The notes under the pieces: model-generated
Databases searched by the model: none
The model's input: the letters and a program-made list of their open reading frames with translations, nothing else
What the model was told of the DNA's origin: nothing
Shown here: positions 26,228 to 35,053 of the stretch, piece by piece
How the letters are laid out: the number at the start of each line of letters is the position of its first letter
How positions within the stretch are numbered: position 1 is the first letter of the stretch
Source of the DNA: Pseudomonadota bacterium
Lineage (GTDB): Bacteria > Pseudomonadota > Gammaproteobacteria > Burkholderiales > Methylophilaceae
Direction: 5' to 3'
DNA length: 64,000 bases
Assembly (NCBI GenBank): GCA_020053735.1
Contig: JAGVMP010000007.1
Span: 1 to 64,000 of the forward strand
Position numbers and translations under genes: made by a program

Positions 26228-27214
26228 ATGCGACTGTTTAATAAATTAGTGCTAGCAGCAACGCTATTGGCTGTTTGTGTGGTTGTTTTAGGTGCTTATG
26301 TGCGTTTGTCTGACGCGGGTTTAGGTTGCCCAGATTGGCCTGGTTGTTACGGCACGCTCACGGTGCCGCAAAGCGAAAGCGCTATTGCCCATGCGCAAGT
26401 GACTTATCCAGATTCGCCAGTTGAACATGGCAAAGCTTGGAAAGAAATGATACATCGCTATTTAGCCGGTGCGCTAGGGTTGCTAGTGCTGGCGATGTTT
26501 GTACAAGCTTGGCGCATGTGCGACCAAATTCAAGTAGCGAAATGGTTACCTACATTTTTATTGGCGCTTATCGTATTTCAAGCCGCGTTAGGTATGTGGA
26601 CGGTGACACTGCTATTGCGGCCGATTATTGTCAGTGCGCATTTAATTGGCGGTATGAGTACGCTGGCCATACTCACCTGGATTACACATAGGCATTGGGG
26701 TGTGATGACGACTACAGTACAGTCGCAAAACATGCGTTTTTGGGTGCGTGGCGCAATTCTTGTGTTGTTTGTGCAGATATTTTTAGGTGGCTGGACTAGT
26801 ACTAACTACGCAGCCTTAGCTTGTACCGATTTCCCCACTTGTCATGGCATGTGGATTCCTGAGATGGACTTTAGTAATGCGTTTAATTGGTTCCGCGAGC
26901 TGGGTGTAGGTAACGATGGAGAGCCCTTGCATTTAGCGGCTTATACAGCTATTCAGTGGACGCATCGCATCGGCGCCTTGGTGACTTTTGTATATCTTGG
27001 TTGGTTAGGATTAAGCTTGTTAAAGCAATCGCAACTCAAAAAAATAGCACATATTATGCTAGGTTTATTGGTAGTTCAAATTGTTTTAGGCATCGCCAAT
27101 TTGCTGTTACATCTTCCCCTTGCGCTAGCAGTAGGGCATAATATGGGCGCGGCTCTATTGCTGATGTCAGTAGTCGTATTAAATTCAAAAATTACTGCAT
27201 TAAAAGCCAACTAA
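26228..27214 (+). CDS. ctaA: Heme A synthase CtaA (Cox15)
   Basis: A 328-residue eight-helix membrane protein that oxidises the heme O methyl group to make heme A. It shows RLSDAGLGCPDWPGCYG near residue 27, the heme-ligand region KEMIHRYLAGALG near 75, VSAHLIGGMSTLA, WTSTNYAALACTDFPTCHG near 188 and TAIQWTHRIGAL near 240. The paired cysteines typical of Cox15 are present. It starts 13 bases after the SCO-like gene and directly precedes ctaB, which makes its substrate. Confidence 0.96.
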   Translation: MRLFNKLVLAATLLAVCVVVLGAYVRLSDAGLGCPDWPGCYGTLTVPQSESAIAHAQVTYPDSPVEHGKAWKEMIHRYLAGALGLLVLAMFVQAWRMCDQIQVAKWLPTFLLALIVFQAALGMWTVTLLLRPIIVSAHLIGGMSTLAILTWITHRHWGVMTTTVQSQNMRFWVRGAILVLFVQIFLGGWTSTNYAALACTDFPTCHGMWIPEMDFSNAFNWFRELGVGNDGEPLHLAAYTAIQWTHRIGALVTFVYLGWLGLSLLKQSQLKKIAHIMLGLLVVQIVLGIANLLLHLPLALAVGHNMGAALLLMSVVVLNSKITALKAN

Positions 27215-27273
27215 TACAAAAACAGGCGCGACATAAAGAGATTTAACCAGAGGGATTAAACCAAAGAGGTTCA

Positions 27274-28179
27274 ATGAGCACTGCATCTGAAATGAATATG
27301 CAAACTGCAAGATCAAGTTTTAATAACTTTCTCGCCTTGTGCAAGCCACGCGTCACTATGTTGATTGTGTTTACTGCCATGATAGGTATGTTTTTAGCCA
27401 CACCCAACATGGTACCGCTGAATATACTACTTGCCGCCACAGTCGGCATTGGCATGGCATCAGGCGCGGCAGCTGCATTTAACTGCTTGGTCGAACAAGC
27501 CATTGATGCCAAAATGGCGCGCACACGCGGCCGCCCTTTACCCACTGGCCAAGTGACCTCTAAACAAACCTTTGTATTCGCCAGCATTATGGCAAGTATT
27601 GGCCTCACTATTTTGTACGTTTTCGTGAACCCCCTCACCATGTGGCTTACTTTGGCCACCTTTGTGGGTTATGCCGTAATTTACACCGTATTTTTAAAGC
27701 CTGCCACGCCACTTAATATTGTCATTGGTGGTCTGTCTGGCGCCATGCCGCCTGCGCTTGGTTGGGCAGCTGTGACAGGCACAGTGTCGGCCGAAGCGTG
27801 GATTTTAGTGCTGATTATTTTTGCTTGGACTCCGCCGCACTTTTGGGCGCTGGCACTTTATCGCCGCGAAGAATACGCTAAATCTGGCTTGCCGATGTTG
27901 CCAGTGACGCATGGTGAGGAATACACGCGCTTACAAATTTTACTGTACACCATTATTTTGGTGGCGGTTACCTTGATGCCGTTTGCCATGCGCATGAGTG
28001 GGTTTATTTACTTGGGCTCGGCTGTGTTATTAAATGCGGTATTTATGTGGTACGCGCTAAGTTTGTATCGAAAATATTCTGATACGTTGGCACGCAGCAT
28101 GTTTAAGTTTTCTATTTTGTACTTAACGCTGTTGTTTGCCGCGCTTCTTGTAGATCATTATTGGATGTTCAAACTTTAA
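27274..28179 (+). CDS. ctaB: Protoheme IX farnesyltransferase (heme O synthase) CtaB
   Basis: A 301-residue polytopic prenyltransferase of the UbiA superfamily that adds farnesyl to heme B. The first aspartate-region motif is [19 protein letters not shown] near residue 74, followed by [20 protein letters not shown] and [20 protein letters not shown] with [16 protein letters not shown], all diagnostic. AGAGGTTCA precedes the ATG. It completes the heme A pathway begun by ctaA upstream and is the last oxidase assembly gene before the tRNA-Arg. Confidence 0.97.
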   Translation: MSTASEMNMQTARSSFNNFLALCKPRVTMLIVFTAMIGMFLATPNMVPLNILLAATVGIGMASGAAAAFNCLVEQAIDAKMARTRGRPLPTGQVTSKQTFVFASIMASIGLTILYVFVNPLTMWLTLATFVGYAVIYTVFLKPATPLNIVIGGLSGAMPPALGWAAVTGTVSAEAWILVLIIFAWTPPHFWALALYRREEYAKSGLPMLPVTHGEEYTRLQILLYTIILVAVTLMPFAMRMSGFIYLGSAVLLNAVFMWYALSLYRKYSDTLARSMFKFSILYLTLLFAALLVDHYWMFKL

Positions 28180-28194
28180 CTTATTTATTTTAAT

Positions 28195-28271
28195 TGGTGC
28201 GCCCGGCGGGAGTCGAACCCACGACCTTTGGCTTCGGAAACCAACACTCTATCCAGCTGAGCTACGGGCGC
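28195..28271 (-). tRNA. tRNA-Arg (anticodon CCG)
   Basis: Read on the minus strand the acceptor arms GCGCCCG and CGGGCGC pair fully, with A and an encoded CCA at the end. The D-arm GCTCAGCTGGATAGAGT is normal. The anticodon stem TTGGT/GCCAA holds the loop TTCCGAA, giving anticodon CCG for CGG codons, and the T-arm contains GTTCGACTC. Length is 77 bases. Confidence 0.97.
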
Positions 28272-28406
28272 AATTAAGTAGTATTAAAGTAGCATATTAG
28301 TAAAGCTATGCGCATTATAACAAAGCTGCTTTGATAACCATCCTTAATATTTACATTTGCCTATAAAGTTTAGACCCAATTTTTATCATTATTCTAGGAT
28401 TATTTT

Positions 28407-28898
28407 ATGAGTAACCACGACGACCAGCATCAAGCTCAGCACCAAGTACCTAGCACATTGCAACCAATGGTGATTATATTTGGTATCTGTTTAGTGCTAA
28501 CAACCACTATTGCAATTATTATGGCTAAACCTGTTGAGGAGGTTGCTACGCCAGTGGCGAATGTTGAGCAAAATATTAAACCAGAAGCAATGGTAGAAGT
28601 AGCACCAGTAGCCGTCGCACATGAGGAAAAGTCTGGTGCTGAAGTAGTGCAAGCCGCTTGCGCAGCTTGTCACATTTCGGGCATGTTAAACGCACCAAAA
28701 ATTGGTGACAAAGGCCAGTGGGCACCGCGTATTGCGTTGGGCTACGATACACTTGTGAAGCATGCCATTGAAGGGATACGCGGCATGCCAGCGCGTGGTG
28801 GCAATGCCGATTTAACCGATGATGAAGTGGCCAGCGCAGTGGTAGAAATGGCCAACGGGGCAGGTGCAAATTTTAAATTTGCTAAAACTGCAAAATAA
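28407..28898 (+). CDS. Membrane-anchored cytochrome c (c5-like)
   Basis: A 163-residue protein with a His/Gln-rich N-terminus, one transmembrane anchor (about 20-40), a short Ala/Val/Glu-rich linker and one cytochrome c domain. Heme attachment is CAACHISGM near residue 89 and the distal Met is in IRGMPARGGNADLTDDEV near 130. The domain resembles cytochrome c5. It probably feeds electrons to a terminal oxidase, consistent with its place just downstream of the oxidase cluster. A strong terminator follows. Confidence 0.92.
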   Translation: MSNHDDQHQAQHQVPSTLQPMVIIFGICLVLTTTIAIIMAKPVEEVATPVANVEQNIKPEAMVEVAPVAVAHEEKSGAEVVQAACAACHISGMLNAPKIGDKGQWAPRIALGYDTLVKHAIEGIRGMPARGGNADLTDDEVASAVVEMANGAGANFKFAKTAK

Positions 28899-28913
28899 GT
28901 ATTGTTGTTGAAT

Positions 28914-28943
28914 AAAAAAGCCGCTAATTAAGCGGCTTTTTTA
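28914..28943. terminator. Rho-independent terminator after the cytochrome c gene
   Basis: AAAAAGCCGCT and AGCGGCTTTTT pair perfectly around the 5-base loop AATTA, followed by further Ts. It separates the cytochrome c gene from apaH. Confidence 0.92.
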
Positions 28944-28975
28944 TTGAGGGCAATAGTCAGTATAATCAATCTATT

Positions 28976-29809
28976 ATGGCAACTTACGCAATTGGCGATA
29001 TTCAAGGCTGTTATCACGCTTTTATGGCGCTGCTGGCGCGCCTGAAATTTAACGCTAAACACGATATTTTATGGCTGGTTGGTGACTTAATTAATCGTGG
29101 TAGCGGCTCGCTTGAGGTGTTACGTTGGTGTTATCAACATCAACTATCGCTCAAAATTGTATTAGGCAACCACGATTTGCATGCACTAGCTGTGGTGCAT
29201 GGCTTAAAACCAGCGCACAAAAGTGATACCCTGCAGCCCAGTATTGATGCGCATGATGGCGATGACCTTTTTAATTGGCTGCGTCATCAGCCGTTGATGA
29301 TCGCGCAAGATGGACATGCCCAAAATAGTTATGCAATGGTGCATGCAGGTTTGTTGCCAAAATGGACATTAGAGGATGCGCTTACCTACGCGCGCGAGGT
29401 TGAGGCTGCGCTGCAATCGGACAACTACCTCGATTTTTTGGCTAATATGTACGGCAACCAACCCAAGCAATGGCAAGCTGATTTAAAGGGCATGGACAGG
29501 CTACGCGTCATTACTAATGCGTTTACGCGCTTACGTGTTTGCACCGCTGAAGGCGAAATGGAGTTTGCGTTTAAGGGCGAGCTGCCAGATATCCCAACTG
29601 GCTATATGCCGTGGTTTGATGTACCTGATAGACAATCGCAGGCTACACACATCATTTGCGGTCATTGGTCAGCACTCGGCTTGCGCCAGCGCAATAATAT
29701 ATTTGCACTGGATACTGGTTGCTTATGGGGCGGACAGCTAACTGCGATGTGTTTAGAGACCAGGGAAATTACGCAGGTAAATTATGACCCACGGGATGTT
29801 GTCCGTTAA
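28976..29809 (+). CDS. apaH: Bis(5'-nucleosyl)-tetraphosphatase, symmetrical (ApaH)
   Basis: A 277-residue metallophosphoesterase that hydrolyses Ap4A and decaps Np4-RNAs. The N-terminal metal motif AIGDIQGCYHAF, then LVGDLINRGSGSLEVLR near residue 38 and VLGNHDLHALAVVHG near 65 are the GD/GD-N/GNHD blocks. HAGLLPKWTLEDA near 121 and ICGHWSALGLRQRNNIFALD near 226 are ApaH-specific. Length is normal. It stands alone. Confidence 0.96.
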   Translation: MATYAIGDIQGCYHAFMALLARLKFNAKHDILWLVGDLINRGSGSLEVLRWCYQHQLSLKIVLGNHDLHALAVVHGLKPAHKSDTLQPSIDAHDGDDLFNWLRHQPLMIAQDGHAQNSYAMVHAGLLPKWTLEDALTYAREVEAALQSDNYLDFLANMYGNQPKQWQADLKGMDRLRVITNAFTRLRVCTAEGEMEFAFKGELPDIPTGYMPWFDVPDRQSQATHIICGHWSALGLRQRNNIFALDTGCLWGGQLTAMCLETREITQVNYDPRDVVR

Positions 29810-29827
29810 GCTTAGAAATAGTTGAGC

Positions 29828-30610
29828 TTATAAACTATTGAGTTTTAAAACAATGGCATCATAAGCTGCTTTGGTTAAGTCGCGCCTGCTTTTTCCACTG
29901 GCTTGAATGGGTGCTAAAAAATGCAGGGCTACGGTGGGATTTTTTTGCTTCAGTACGCTTTGCATCGATTCAATTAAAGTAGTATCACCAGCGTAGGCCA
30001 TTTGCGTATTAATCCTGCCATCTGGGTGGCTGTACCGGATGGCGACTGGCCATATTTGTGCATTTGCATCAATCGCTGCTTGTAACACACTACTCTTGAA
30101 AGGCAATGCTGGCTTGCCTTGTAGGCCATGGCTGTTCATTCCTGTGCCATCAGTAGTCGTTCCTTCAGGGAAAAAACAAACGTTGTTACCTGTCGACAGG
30201 CTCTCATTGGTGAGATCTACAATGCGTCCCGCTTCTTGACGTTTGCCTCTTTCTACAAAGATGGCATTGCTATTCCTTGCTAGATAGCCAAACACAGGCC
30301 AGCTTTTAATATCAGATTTGGCGATAAATCGCACTGGAATGACGCTGTTAAGGGCGTGAATATCTGACCACGAAATATGATTAGCGACGAACATGGTGCT
30401 GCGAGTATCTGGTGGTGGTAGCTTGCCGTGGAGTAACACTTTAATATTAAATGCACGTAACAAGCCACCGCACCACCATTGAATCAGTTTAAAATTACTG
30501 GGCTTGCTGATAAAAGGAAACATAAACCCTGCCAATGTTAGCCCAACAATGGTGTGAATAAAAATGCGCAATATTCGATAATAACGTGTTAAAAAGTGGT
30601 TTTGTTGCAA
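29828..30610 (-). CDS. olsA: 1-acyl-glycerol-type acyltransferase, probably OlsA-like (lyso-ornithine lipid)
   Basis: A 260-residue PlsC-family membrane acyltransferase. One helix near the N-terminus (about 15-35) precedes the NHx4D motif FVANHISWSDIHAL near residue 75 and the FPEGTTTDGTGMNS motif near 150. The start is a TTG lying 1 base after the stop of the OlsB-like gene, so translation is probably coupled. In the ornithine lipid pathway OlsB adds the first acyl chain to ornithine and OlsA the second, and the gene pairing supports that reading. A general phosphatidic acid acyltransferase is the alternative. Confidence 0.8.
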   Translation of the reverse strand: MQQNHFLTRYYRILRIFIHTIVGLTLAGFMFPFISKPSNFKLIQWWCGGLLRAFNIKVLLHGKLPPPDTRSTMFVANHISWSDIHALNSVIPVRFIAKSDIKSWPVFGYLARNSNAIFVERGKRQEAGRIVDLTNESLSTGNNVCFFPEGTTTDGTGMNSHGLQGKPALPFKSSVLQAAIDANAQIWPVAIRYSHPDGRINTQMAYAGDTTLIESMQSVLKQKNPTVALHFLAPIQASGKSRRDLTKAAYDAIVLKLNSL

Positions 30611-30611
30611 A

Positions 30612-31406
30612 TTATTTTAAGAAATGCGCCGCATATCTGCTGTTAATGTTTGAAAACGATAACATTACCAGCATATCCGCTGTGTTGAAAGAGGCATCCC
30701 ACGCCGGCGCGCCACAAATGTAAGCGCCAAGCCGCAAATAACCTTTAATTAAAGCCGGACAAATCACTGGCAAGTCTTTGTTCAGCGCATCAATTGGCAA
30801 CGGGTTATGTGGGAATACGCGATACTCAGCAGGCGATAAATAATCTTCTTTCAGTTTGTGATACAAGCTCGCCGCTAGGTGGCCGCCGTCATGGATGGGG
30901 ACACTGCCGCAACCTATCATGTATTCATAGTTGTGCGCTTGCATGTATTTGGCCAGCCCAGCCCACAGCATGGCAATAGTGCCGCCATTGCGATAGTCTT
31001 GATGCACGCACGCACGGCCTACTTCTACTGTGCTGCTAAACAGATGCGCTAAGCGGCTTAAATCAAACTCGCCTGCGGAGTAATAACCGCCTGCTAGAAA
31101 GGCTTGTTCTGGACTTAAGATTCGGTAGGTGCCAATCACTTGGTGGGTAATGCTTTCGCGTATTAATAGGTGGTCACAGAAAGCGTCAAATCCATCTACA
31201 TCTAAGCCGCTCGTTTTTGCGTTGGCAGCGCTAATAATTTGCGCCCCCATTTCCTCTGCAAAAACTTTATACCGTAAACGTTGTGCTTCTGCAATTTCGT
31301 CGGTATTGCGGGCAAAGCTAACATAAAGGCGGCTTTGAGCATGTATTTGTGCTTTTGCGCTGTGCTGTATTACGTTATTTTGCGCCGATAACTGCTTTTT
31401 ATGCAT
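30612..31406 (-). CDS. olsB: Ornithine-acyl-ACP N-acyltransferase-like protein (OlsB)
   Basis: A 264-residue GNAT-fold protein of the acyl-homoserine-synthase-like subgroup (Acetyltransf_5). Key blocks are AEAQRLRYKVFAEEMGA near residue 38, DGFDAFCDHLLIRE near 72, STVEVGRACVHQDYRNGGTI near 123 and MIGCGSVPIHDGG near 158. These are shared by OlsB enzymes that form 3-hydroxyacyl-ornithine. An acyltransferase gene of the OlsA type follows at once. The start codon and its GGAGAG site lie inside a perfect hairpin, so translation may be controlled. Confidence 0.82.
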   Translation of the reverse strand: MHKKQLSAQNNVIQHSAKAQIHAQSRLYVSFARNTDEIAEAQRLRYKVFAEEMGAQIISAANAKTSGLDVDGFDAFCDHLLIRESITHQVIGTYRILSPEQAFLAGGYYSAGEFDLSRLAHLFSSTVEVGRACVHQDYRNGGTIAMLWAGLAKYMQAHNYEYMIGCGSVPIHDGGHLAASLYHKLKEDYLSPAEYRVFPHNPLPIDALNKDLPVICPALIKGYLRLGAYICGAPAWDASFNTADMLVMLSFSNINSRYAAHFLK

Positions 31407-31439
31407 AACATCTCTCCTGTAATTTGGAGAGATGTTATG
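31404..31439 (-). promoter_or_regulatory. Perfect hairpin sequestering the olsB ribosome-binding site and start codon
   Basis: On the minus strand CAUAACAUCUCUCC pairs perfectly over 14 bp with GGAGAGAUGUUAUG across the 8-base loop AAAUUACA. The 3' arm contains both the Shine-Dalgarno sequence GGAGAG and the olsB AUG at its end. Folding would therefore block initiation. It could be an RNA thermometer, a target for a protein or small RNA, or a DNA operator. Confidence 0.75.
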
Positions 31440-31494
31440 TGGCTAACATGAAAAATTAATGAATTTTAGATGACTATACGATGACATTGAAGGG

Positions 31495-31947
31495 CTAGTG
31501 CGTGACGCGTGATGTATCTGCGTTCTCTACAATTCGTACTTTATCGCCAGGTTGAAAGGCTTCATCAGCTTCTTGCACGATTGCAATCATCGCACCACCG
31601 TCTAATTTAACGGTAATCTCAAGACCGTCTTTACGAGTTATACCTTCCTCCGCTGCAGATCCAGCAAGACCGCCAACTACTGCACCCAACACAGCAGCTA
31701 TTGCGCTACCACGTCCACCACCAATTGAGCTGCCTGCAATACCGCCAATGGCACCACCCGCTAACGTGCCAATAGGAGATTTAGTGCCTTCAAGTTTAAC
31801 TGTGCGCACGCTTTCTACCACACCTGTTTTAACGGTTTGCACTTTACGTGCATCATCACGTTTATATACGTTACCAGAGTTTGAACTGGCGCATGCCACT
31901 AAAAAAACAGAAATAAGTGCGACTAAAATAAGTTTTGAAAATTTCAT
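31495..31947 (-). CDS. Outer membrane lipoprotein with glycine-zipper 2TM domain (SlyB/Pcp-like)
   Basis: A 150-residue lipoprotein whose signal peptide ends at the lipobox LVACAS (Cys19). The Gly-zipper region GTLAGGAIGGIAGSSIGGGRG near residue 60, continuing AAVLGAVVGGLAGSAAEEG, is the 2TM domain of SlyB/Pcp-like proteins. A C-terminal beta part (LEITVKLDGGAMIAIVQEAD, then FQPGDKVRIVEN) follows. Such proteins stabilise the envelope. GGGAGTTGTA precedes the start. It is upstream of the olsB hairpin on the same strand. Confidence 0.9.
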   Translation of the reverse strand: MKFSKLILVALISVFLVACASSNSGNVYKRDDARKVQTVKTGVVESVRTVKLEGTKSPIGTLAGGAIGGIAGSSIGGGRGSAIAAVLGAVVGGLAGSAAEEGITRKDGLEITVKLDGGAMIAIVQEADEAFQPGDKVRIVENADTSRVTH

Positions 31948-31974
31948 TACAACTCCCTAAATAAAAATTTACTG

Positions 31975-32940
31975 TTAAGTTTGTTCTGCTACATCAATTT
32001 CACTTAACCCGACTTCACTGACTAGCGCTTGCGTATAAATCGCCTCAATGTCCGAGCGCGTGGGTTTATGATTTTGTCCGCCACGGCTGGCAATTTTGAT
32101 TGCGCCCATGGCTGATGCTAACCTGCCGCAAGTCGGCCAATCCCAGCCATTGCTAATGCCGTACAGTAAACCTGCTCGATAAGCATCGCCGCAACCAGTT
32201 GGGTCTACAATCTTATCGGCTTTAACGCATGCAATGTCAAAACGTTGACCATCTGCATAAATATGTGAGCCTTGGCCACCAAGGGTGACGATAAGTGCTT
32301 TTACTTTGGCAGCTAATTGCTCCAGATTCAACCCAGTTTTATCTTGGATGACCTGCGACTCATAATCGTTCACTGCTAAGTAAGTCGCCATCTCAATAAA
32401 ATGCAACAACTCCTCACCGTTAAACATCGGTAAGCCTTGGCCTGGGTCAAATAAAAATGGAATCCCAGCATCAAAACACTCTTTTGCGTGTTGAAACATG
32501 CCATCGCGACCATCGGGGGCAATAATCGCCAACGTTATATCTGCTGCGTCATTGACGCTATTTTGATGCGATTCCACCATTGCGCCAGGATGAAAGGCAG
32601 TAATTTGGTTGTCATCTAAATCGGTGGTAATAAACGCCTGTGCAGTAAAGCTATTGGCAATTTGTTTGATGTGCGTGGTGGTTAATTTGTTTGCATTTAA
32701 CCAGTGAGTATATGGCGAAAAATCTTCACCCACCGTGGCCATGATGAGGGGCTTGCCTTCAAGCAATGCTAAATTGTAAGCAATATTACCTGCGGTGCCA
32801 CCAAACTCACGGCGCATTTCTGGCACATAAAATGCCACACTGAGCTTGTGAATTTGGTCTGGCAGAATGTGGTTTTTAAATTGATCTTGAAACACCATGA
32901 TGGTGTCGTAAGCTAACGAGCCGCAGATGAGGGTGTGCAT
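31975..32940 (-). CDS. PfkB-family carbohydrate/nucleoside kinase, adenosine-kinase-like
   Basis: A 321-residue ribokinase-fold kinase. The N-terminus LICGSLAYDTIMVF and the glycine motif REFGGTAGNIAYNLALLEG near residue 44 form the substrate site. The anion-hole motif VDPTGCGDAYRAGLLYGI near 244 contains the catalytic Asp, with Cys replacing the usual Ala of GAGD. The closest group by pattern is adenosine-kinase-like PfkB proteins, but the substrate is not certain. Only 27 bases separate it from the lipoprotein gene downstream, so the two may be cotranscribed. Confidence 0.88.
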   Translation of the reverse strand: MHTLICGSLAYDTIMVFQDQFKNHILPDQIHKLSVAFYVPEMRREFGGTAGNIAYNLALLEGKPLIMATVGEDFSPYTHWLNANKLTTTHIKQIANSFTAQAFITTDLDDNQITAFHPGAMVESHQNSVNDAADITLAIIAPDGRDGMFQHAKECFDAGIPFLFDPGQGLPMFNGEELLHFIEMATYLAVNDYESQVIQDKTGLNLEQLAAKVKALIVTLGGQGSHIYADGQRFDIACVKADKIVDPTGCGDAYRAGLLYGISNGWDWPTCGRLASAMGAIKIASRGGQNHKPTRSDIEAIYTQALVSEVGLSEIDVAEQT

Positions 32941-33044
32941 AATTCTTATCTATTATTCGAAAACGTTATTATCTTGTAGTGAGGGTGCGCATAGCAAGCA
33001 AATACAGCGTTTTAATTGATGCAACTTCGCGAGAGAAATTTGAT

Positions 33045-33079
33045 GCTCTGTAAGCCAATATCCATGCGTCTTAGAGGCG
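33045..33079 (+). repeat. 35-bp palindromic repeat, copy 4 (degenerate)
   Basis: The left arm GCTCTGTAAGCC and the centre AATATCCATGC match the family. The right arm GTCTTAGAGGCG has diverged and pairs poorly, and no T-run follows. It lies in the 218-base gap between the PfkB and TetR genes, which contains nothing else recognisable. Confidence 0.65.
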
Positions 33080-33158
33080 TGCTAAATTAAAGATGGTTTA
33101 AAACAGAGTGGTTTGTTTAAATAAACACTTAGATTTAAGCAAGCACTTAGCTTATTAG

Positions 33159-33719
33159 TTAGGTCTTGCCTGCACCGTTGATGAGAATTTTAGCTGCTTT
33201 TTTGGCGTATTTCACCGCCCCTGAGCCGCGATTCATCTGTTCTGCCTGCACTGCACCTTCAAATAATAGTGAAAGTTGTAATGCTAAACCATCAGCATCT
33301 TTAATGCTGGCTTCGGCCGCGAGTTTGCTAATGAATTGCCTAAACTCCCGCGATTGCTGTGATGATAACTGGTGAATTGGGTCTTGTTCGTTGGGAAACT
33401 CTGCTGAAGCTTTAATGAAGCCGACACCTATAAATGCTGGAGAGCTAACCCATTCTTCAATATAATCAAATAACTGCTGAATTTTGTCGCTAGATTTTCT
33501 GCTGCTATCTAATTTGCCAACTAACCATGTTTGAAAATCCTGCTGGTTCTTTTCAAGCACTTCTAGAATAAGCACCTCTTTACTGCGGAAGTATTTATAT
33601 AGTGTCATTTTGGTGGTACCAGCCACGGCCACAATATTATCCACACCAGTCGAGTTGATACCCTGCGTTTGAAACAGGTGGCTGGCAGTAGTTAATATTT
33701 TTTCGCGTAAGGCAGACAT
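33159..33719 (-). CDS. TetR/AcrR-family transcriptional regulator
   Basis: A 186-residue repressor-type regulator. The N-terminal helix-turn-helix is typical: REKILTTASHLFQTQGINST, then GVDNIVAVAGTTKMTLYKYF, then RSKEVLILEVLE. The ligand-binding C-terminal domain is of the TetR_C type with no assignable ligand. Two overlapping palindromes just upstream of the start probably are its own operator, suggesting autoregulation. The neighbouring gene of unknown function upstream on the same strand might be a target. Confidence 0.92.
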   Translation of the reverse strand: MSALREKILTTASHLFQTQGINSTGVDNIVAVAGTTKMTLYKYFRSKEVLILEVLEKNQQDFQTWLVGKLDSSRKSSDKIQQLFDYIEEWVSSPAFIGVGFIKASAEFPNEQDPIHQLSSQQSREFRQFISKLAAEASIKDADGLALQLSLLFEGAVQAEQMNRGSGAVKYAKKAAKILINGAGKT

Positions 33720-33727
33720 GTGTTGAT

Positions 33728-33752
33728 TATACTAGACAGTATAGTCGCTATA
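33728..33752. promoter_or_regulatory. Candidate TetR operator
   Basis: Two overlapping palindromes, TATACTAGACAGTATA (33728-33743) and TATAGTCGCTATA (33740-33752), lie 9 bases upstream of the TetR-family start codon. Such sites commonly overlap the promoter of an autoregulated repressor gene. Binding is inferred from position and symmetry only. Confidence 0.5.
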
Positions 33753-33782
33753 CAATAGTTATTGTATTAAACAGGGGTATTG

Positions 33783-34586
33783 CTAACCAGTAGAGTTAGC
33801 CATCAGCATAGGCGTGTAATTGCAGCGTGTTTTGCTCAATAAATCAATCGCAATGGCTTGTTCTTGCGGGTTGGTGGACACTTGACCATTTACTACCATG
33901 TTCAAATAAATGCCTTTTTGGCTGTCAGGCAATTGAATCGCTTCAATCAGCTGGCAATTGCCATGACGCATTTGTTCAATTTGCGCCATCAACGCTGCAG
34001 TTTGTTGTGGATCTGCCATCACTTCTGCTGCCACTATTTGCGGAATCGCTGCTTGAGCGGGAATTTGTGCGTTGGCAATATTGATTGTTGGTTGCTGTAA
34101 ATTAAATATGAGCAGGCTGCCTGCAATGGCACATACTGCCGCAAAGCTTGCTGCCATGGCATAAGCAGTGGGTTTTGCAATATGGAACTCTGTTTTGGTT
34201 TGTGCGGAAATTAAGGCGCTAGCAGCAACCTTAGCATGTTTAAAACTGGCGGCATGACCTAAACTGGCATCACTTGAACTCTGCGTGTTATTCGCTTGTA
34301 ATCTTTCTTGGGTGGCAGCAACGGCCATAAAGTAAAGTTGGCTCGCCAGCATCTCTGGCATGGCAGCACCCGCTTTTGCAGCTTCAAGGGCAAGAAAATC
34401 TTGCAGCTGTTTTTTTGGTAATTGTGTTTGCAAGCGATTACCTAATTCCGAACTAACCTGCGCTGCAACGTTAGGGGCATCAAGCCAATCTTCTAAAATT
34501 TCAAATAGATTCAGCAAGCGCCCGTGTGGCGTTTTGCTTGATTTCTCAAGCATTTTAATCAACCAAGGTGAGTTTAAAATTTCCAT
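33783..34586 (-). CDS. Hypothetical single-pass membrane protein
   Basis: A 267-residue protein with a helical cytoplasmic N-terminal part (about 1-145), one transmembrane helix (about 148-170, AYAMAASFAAVCAIAGSLLI), and a Gln/Ala-rich periplasmic part ending in a segment with two cysteines (HGNCQLIEA and KTRCNYTPM). I do not recognise a family. The ATG at 34586 is preferred over a TTG three codons upstream. It might be an anti-sigma-like or envelope protein, but nothing in the sequence proves that. Confidence 0.6.
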   Translation of the reverse strand: MEILNSPWLIKMLEKSSKTPHGRLLNLFEILEDWLDAPNVAAQVSSELGNRLQTQLPKKQLQDFLALEAAKAGAAMPEMLASQLYFMAVAATQERLQANNTQSSSDASLGHAASFKHAKVAASALISAQTKTEFHIAKPTAYAMAASFAAVCAIAGSLLIFNLQQPTINIANAQIPAQAAIPQIVAAEVMADPQQTAALMAQIEQMRHGNCQLIEAIQLPDSQKGIYLNMVVNGQVSTNPQEQAIAIDLLSKTRCNYTPMLMANSTG

Positions 34587-34626
34587 GATACTCAATACAT
34601 GCGCCCAAATTTAAATAAAGATTGGC

Positions 34627-35037
34627 TTAAAAAGGTTTTACCACTACCAAAATAACGACAACGAATAATATTAACACAGGTATCTCGTTAAACCAGCGAT
34701 ACCACACGTGCCTATGTGTGCTTTTCCCAACTTGAAAATCGCGCATCAGTTTTCCACAATAAAGGTGATACGCTATCAAGCCCGCCACCAATACCAGCTT
34801 GGCATGTAGCCATGCACCAGTGATGCCATAACCCAGCCATAACCATAACCCAAATGCCAGCGCTAATACGGCTAATGGCGTCATAAAACGGTATAGTTTG
34901 TGTTCCATTAAGGCCAGCCTTGCTAAGGTGGCATCATTGGTTTCCATGGCGTGATTAACAAACAGTCGTGGCAAGTAAAATAAGCCAGCAAACCAGCTGA
35001 TCACAAAAATAAGGTGTAACGCCTTAATCCACAGCAT
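34627..35037 (-). CDS. hemJ: Protoporphyrinogen IX oxidase HemJ-like membrane protein
   Basis: A 136-residue four-helix membrane protein of the HemJ/CopD-related family that oxidises protoporphyrinogen IX in heme synthesis. The N-terminus WIKALHLIFVISWFAGLFYLPRLFVNH contains the conserved His near residue 8 and the FAGLFYLPRL block. MEHKLYRFMTPLAVLAL near 45 and YHLYCGKLMRDF near 95 continue the pattern. It fits the cell's need for heme for the oxidase cluster. Seventeen bases separate it from the thioredoxin-like gene upstream. Confidence 0.9.
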   Translation of the reverse strand: MLWIKALHLIFVISWFAGLFYLPRLFVNHAMETNDATLARLALMEHKLYRFMTPLAVLALAFGLWLWLGYGITGAWLHAKLVLVAGLIAYHLYCGKLMRDFQVGKSTHRHVWYRWFNEIPVLILFVVVILVVVKPF

Positions 35038-35053
35038 TAATTCAGCACTTTAT

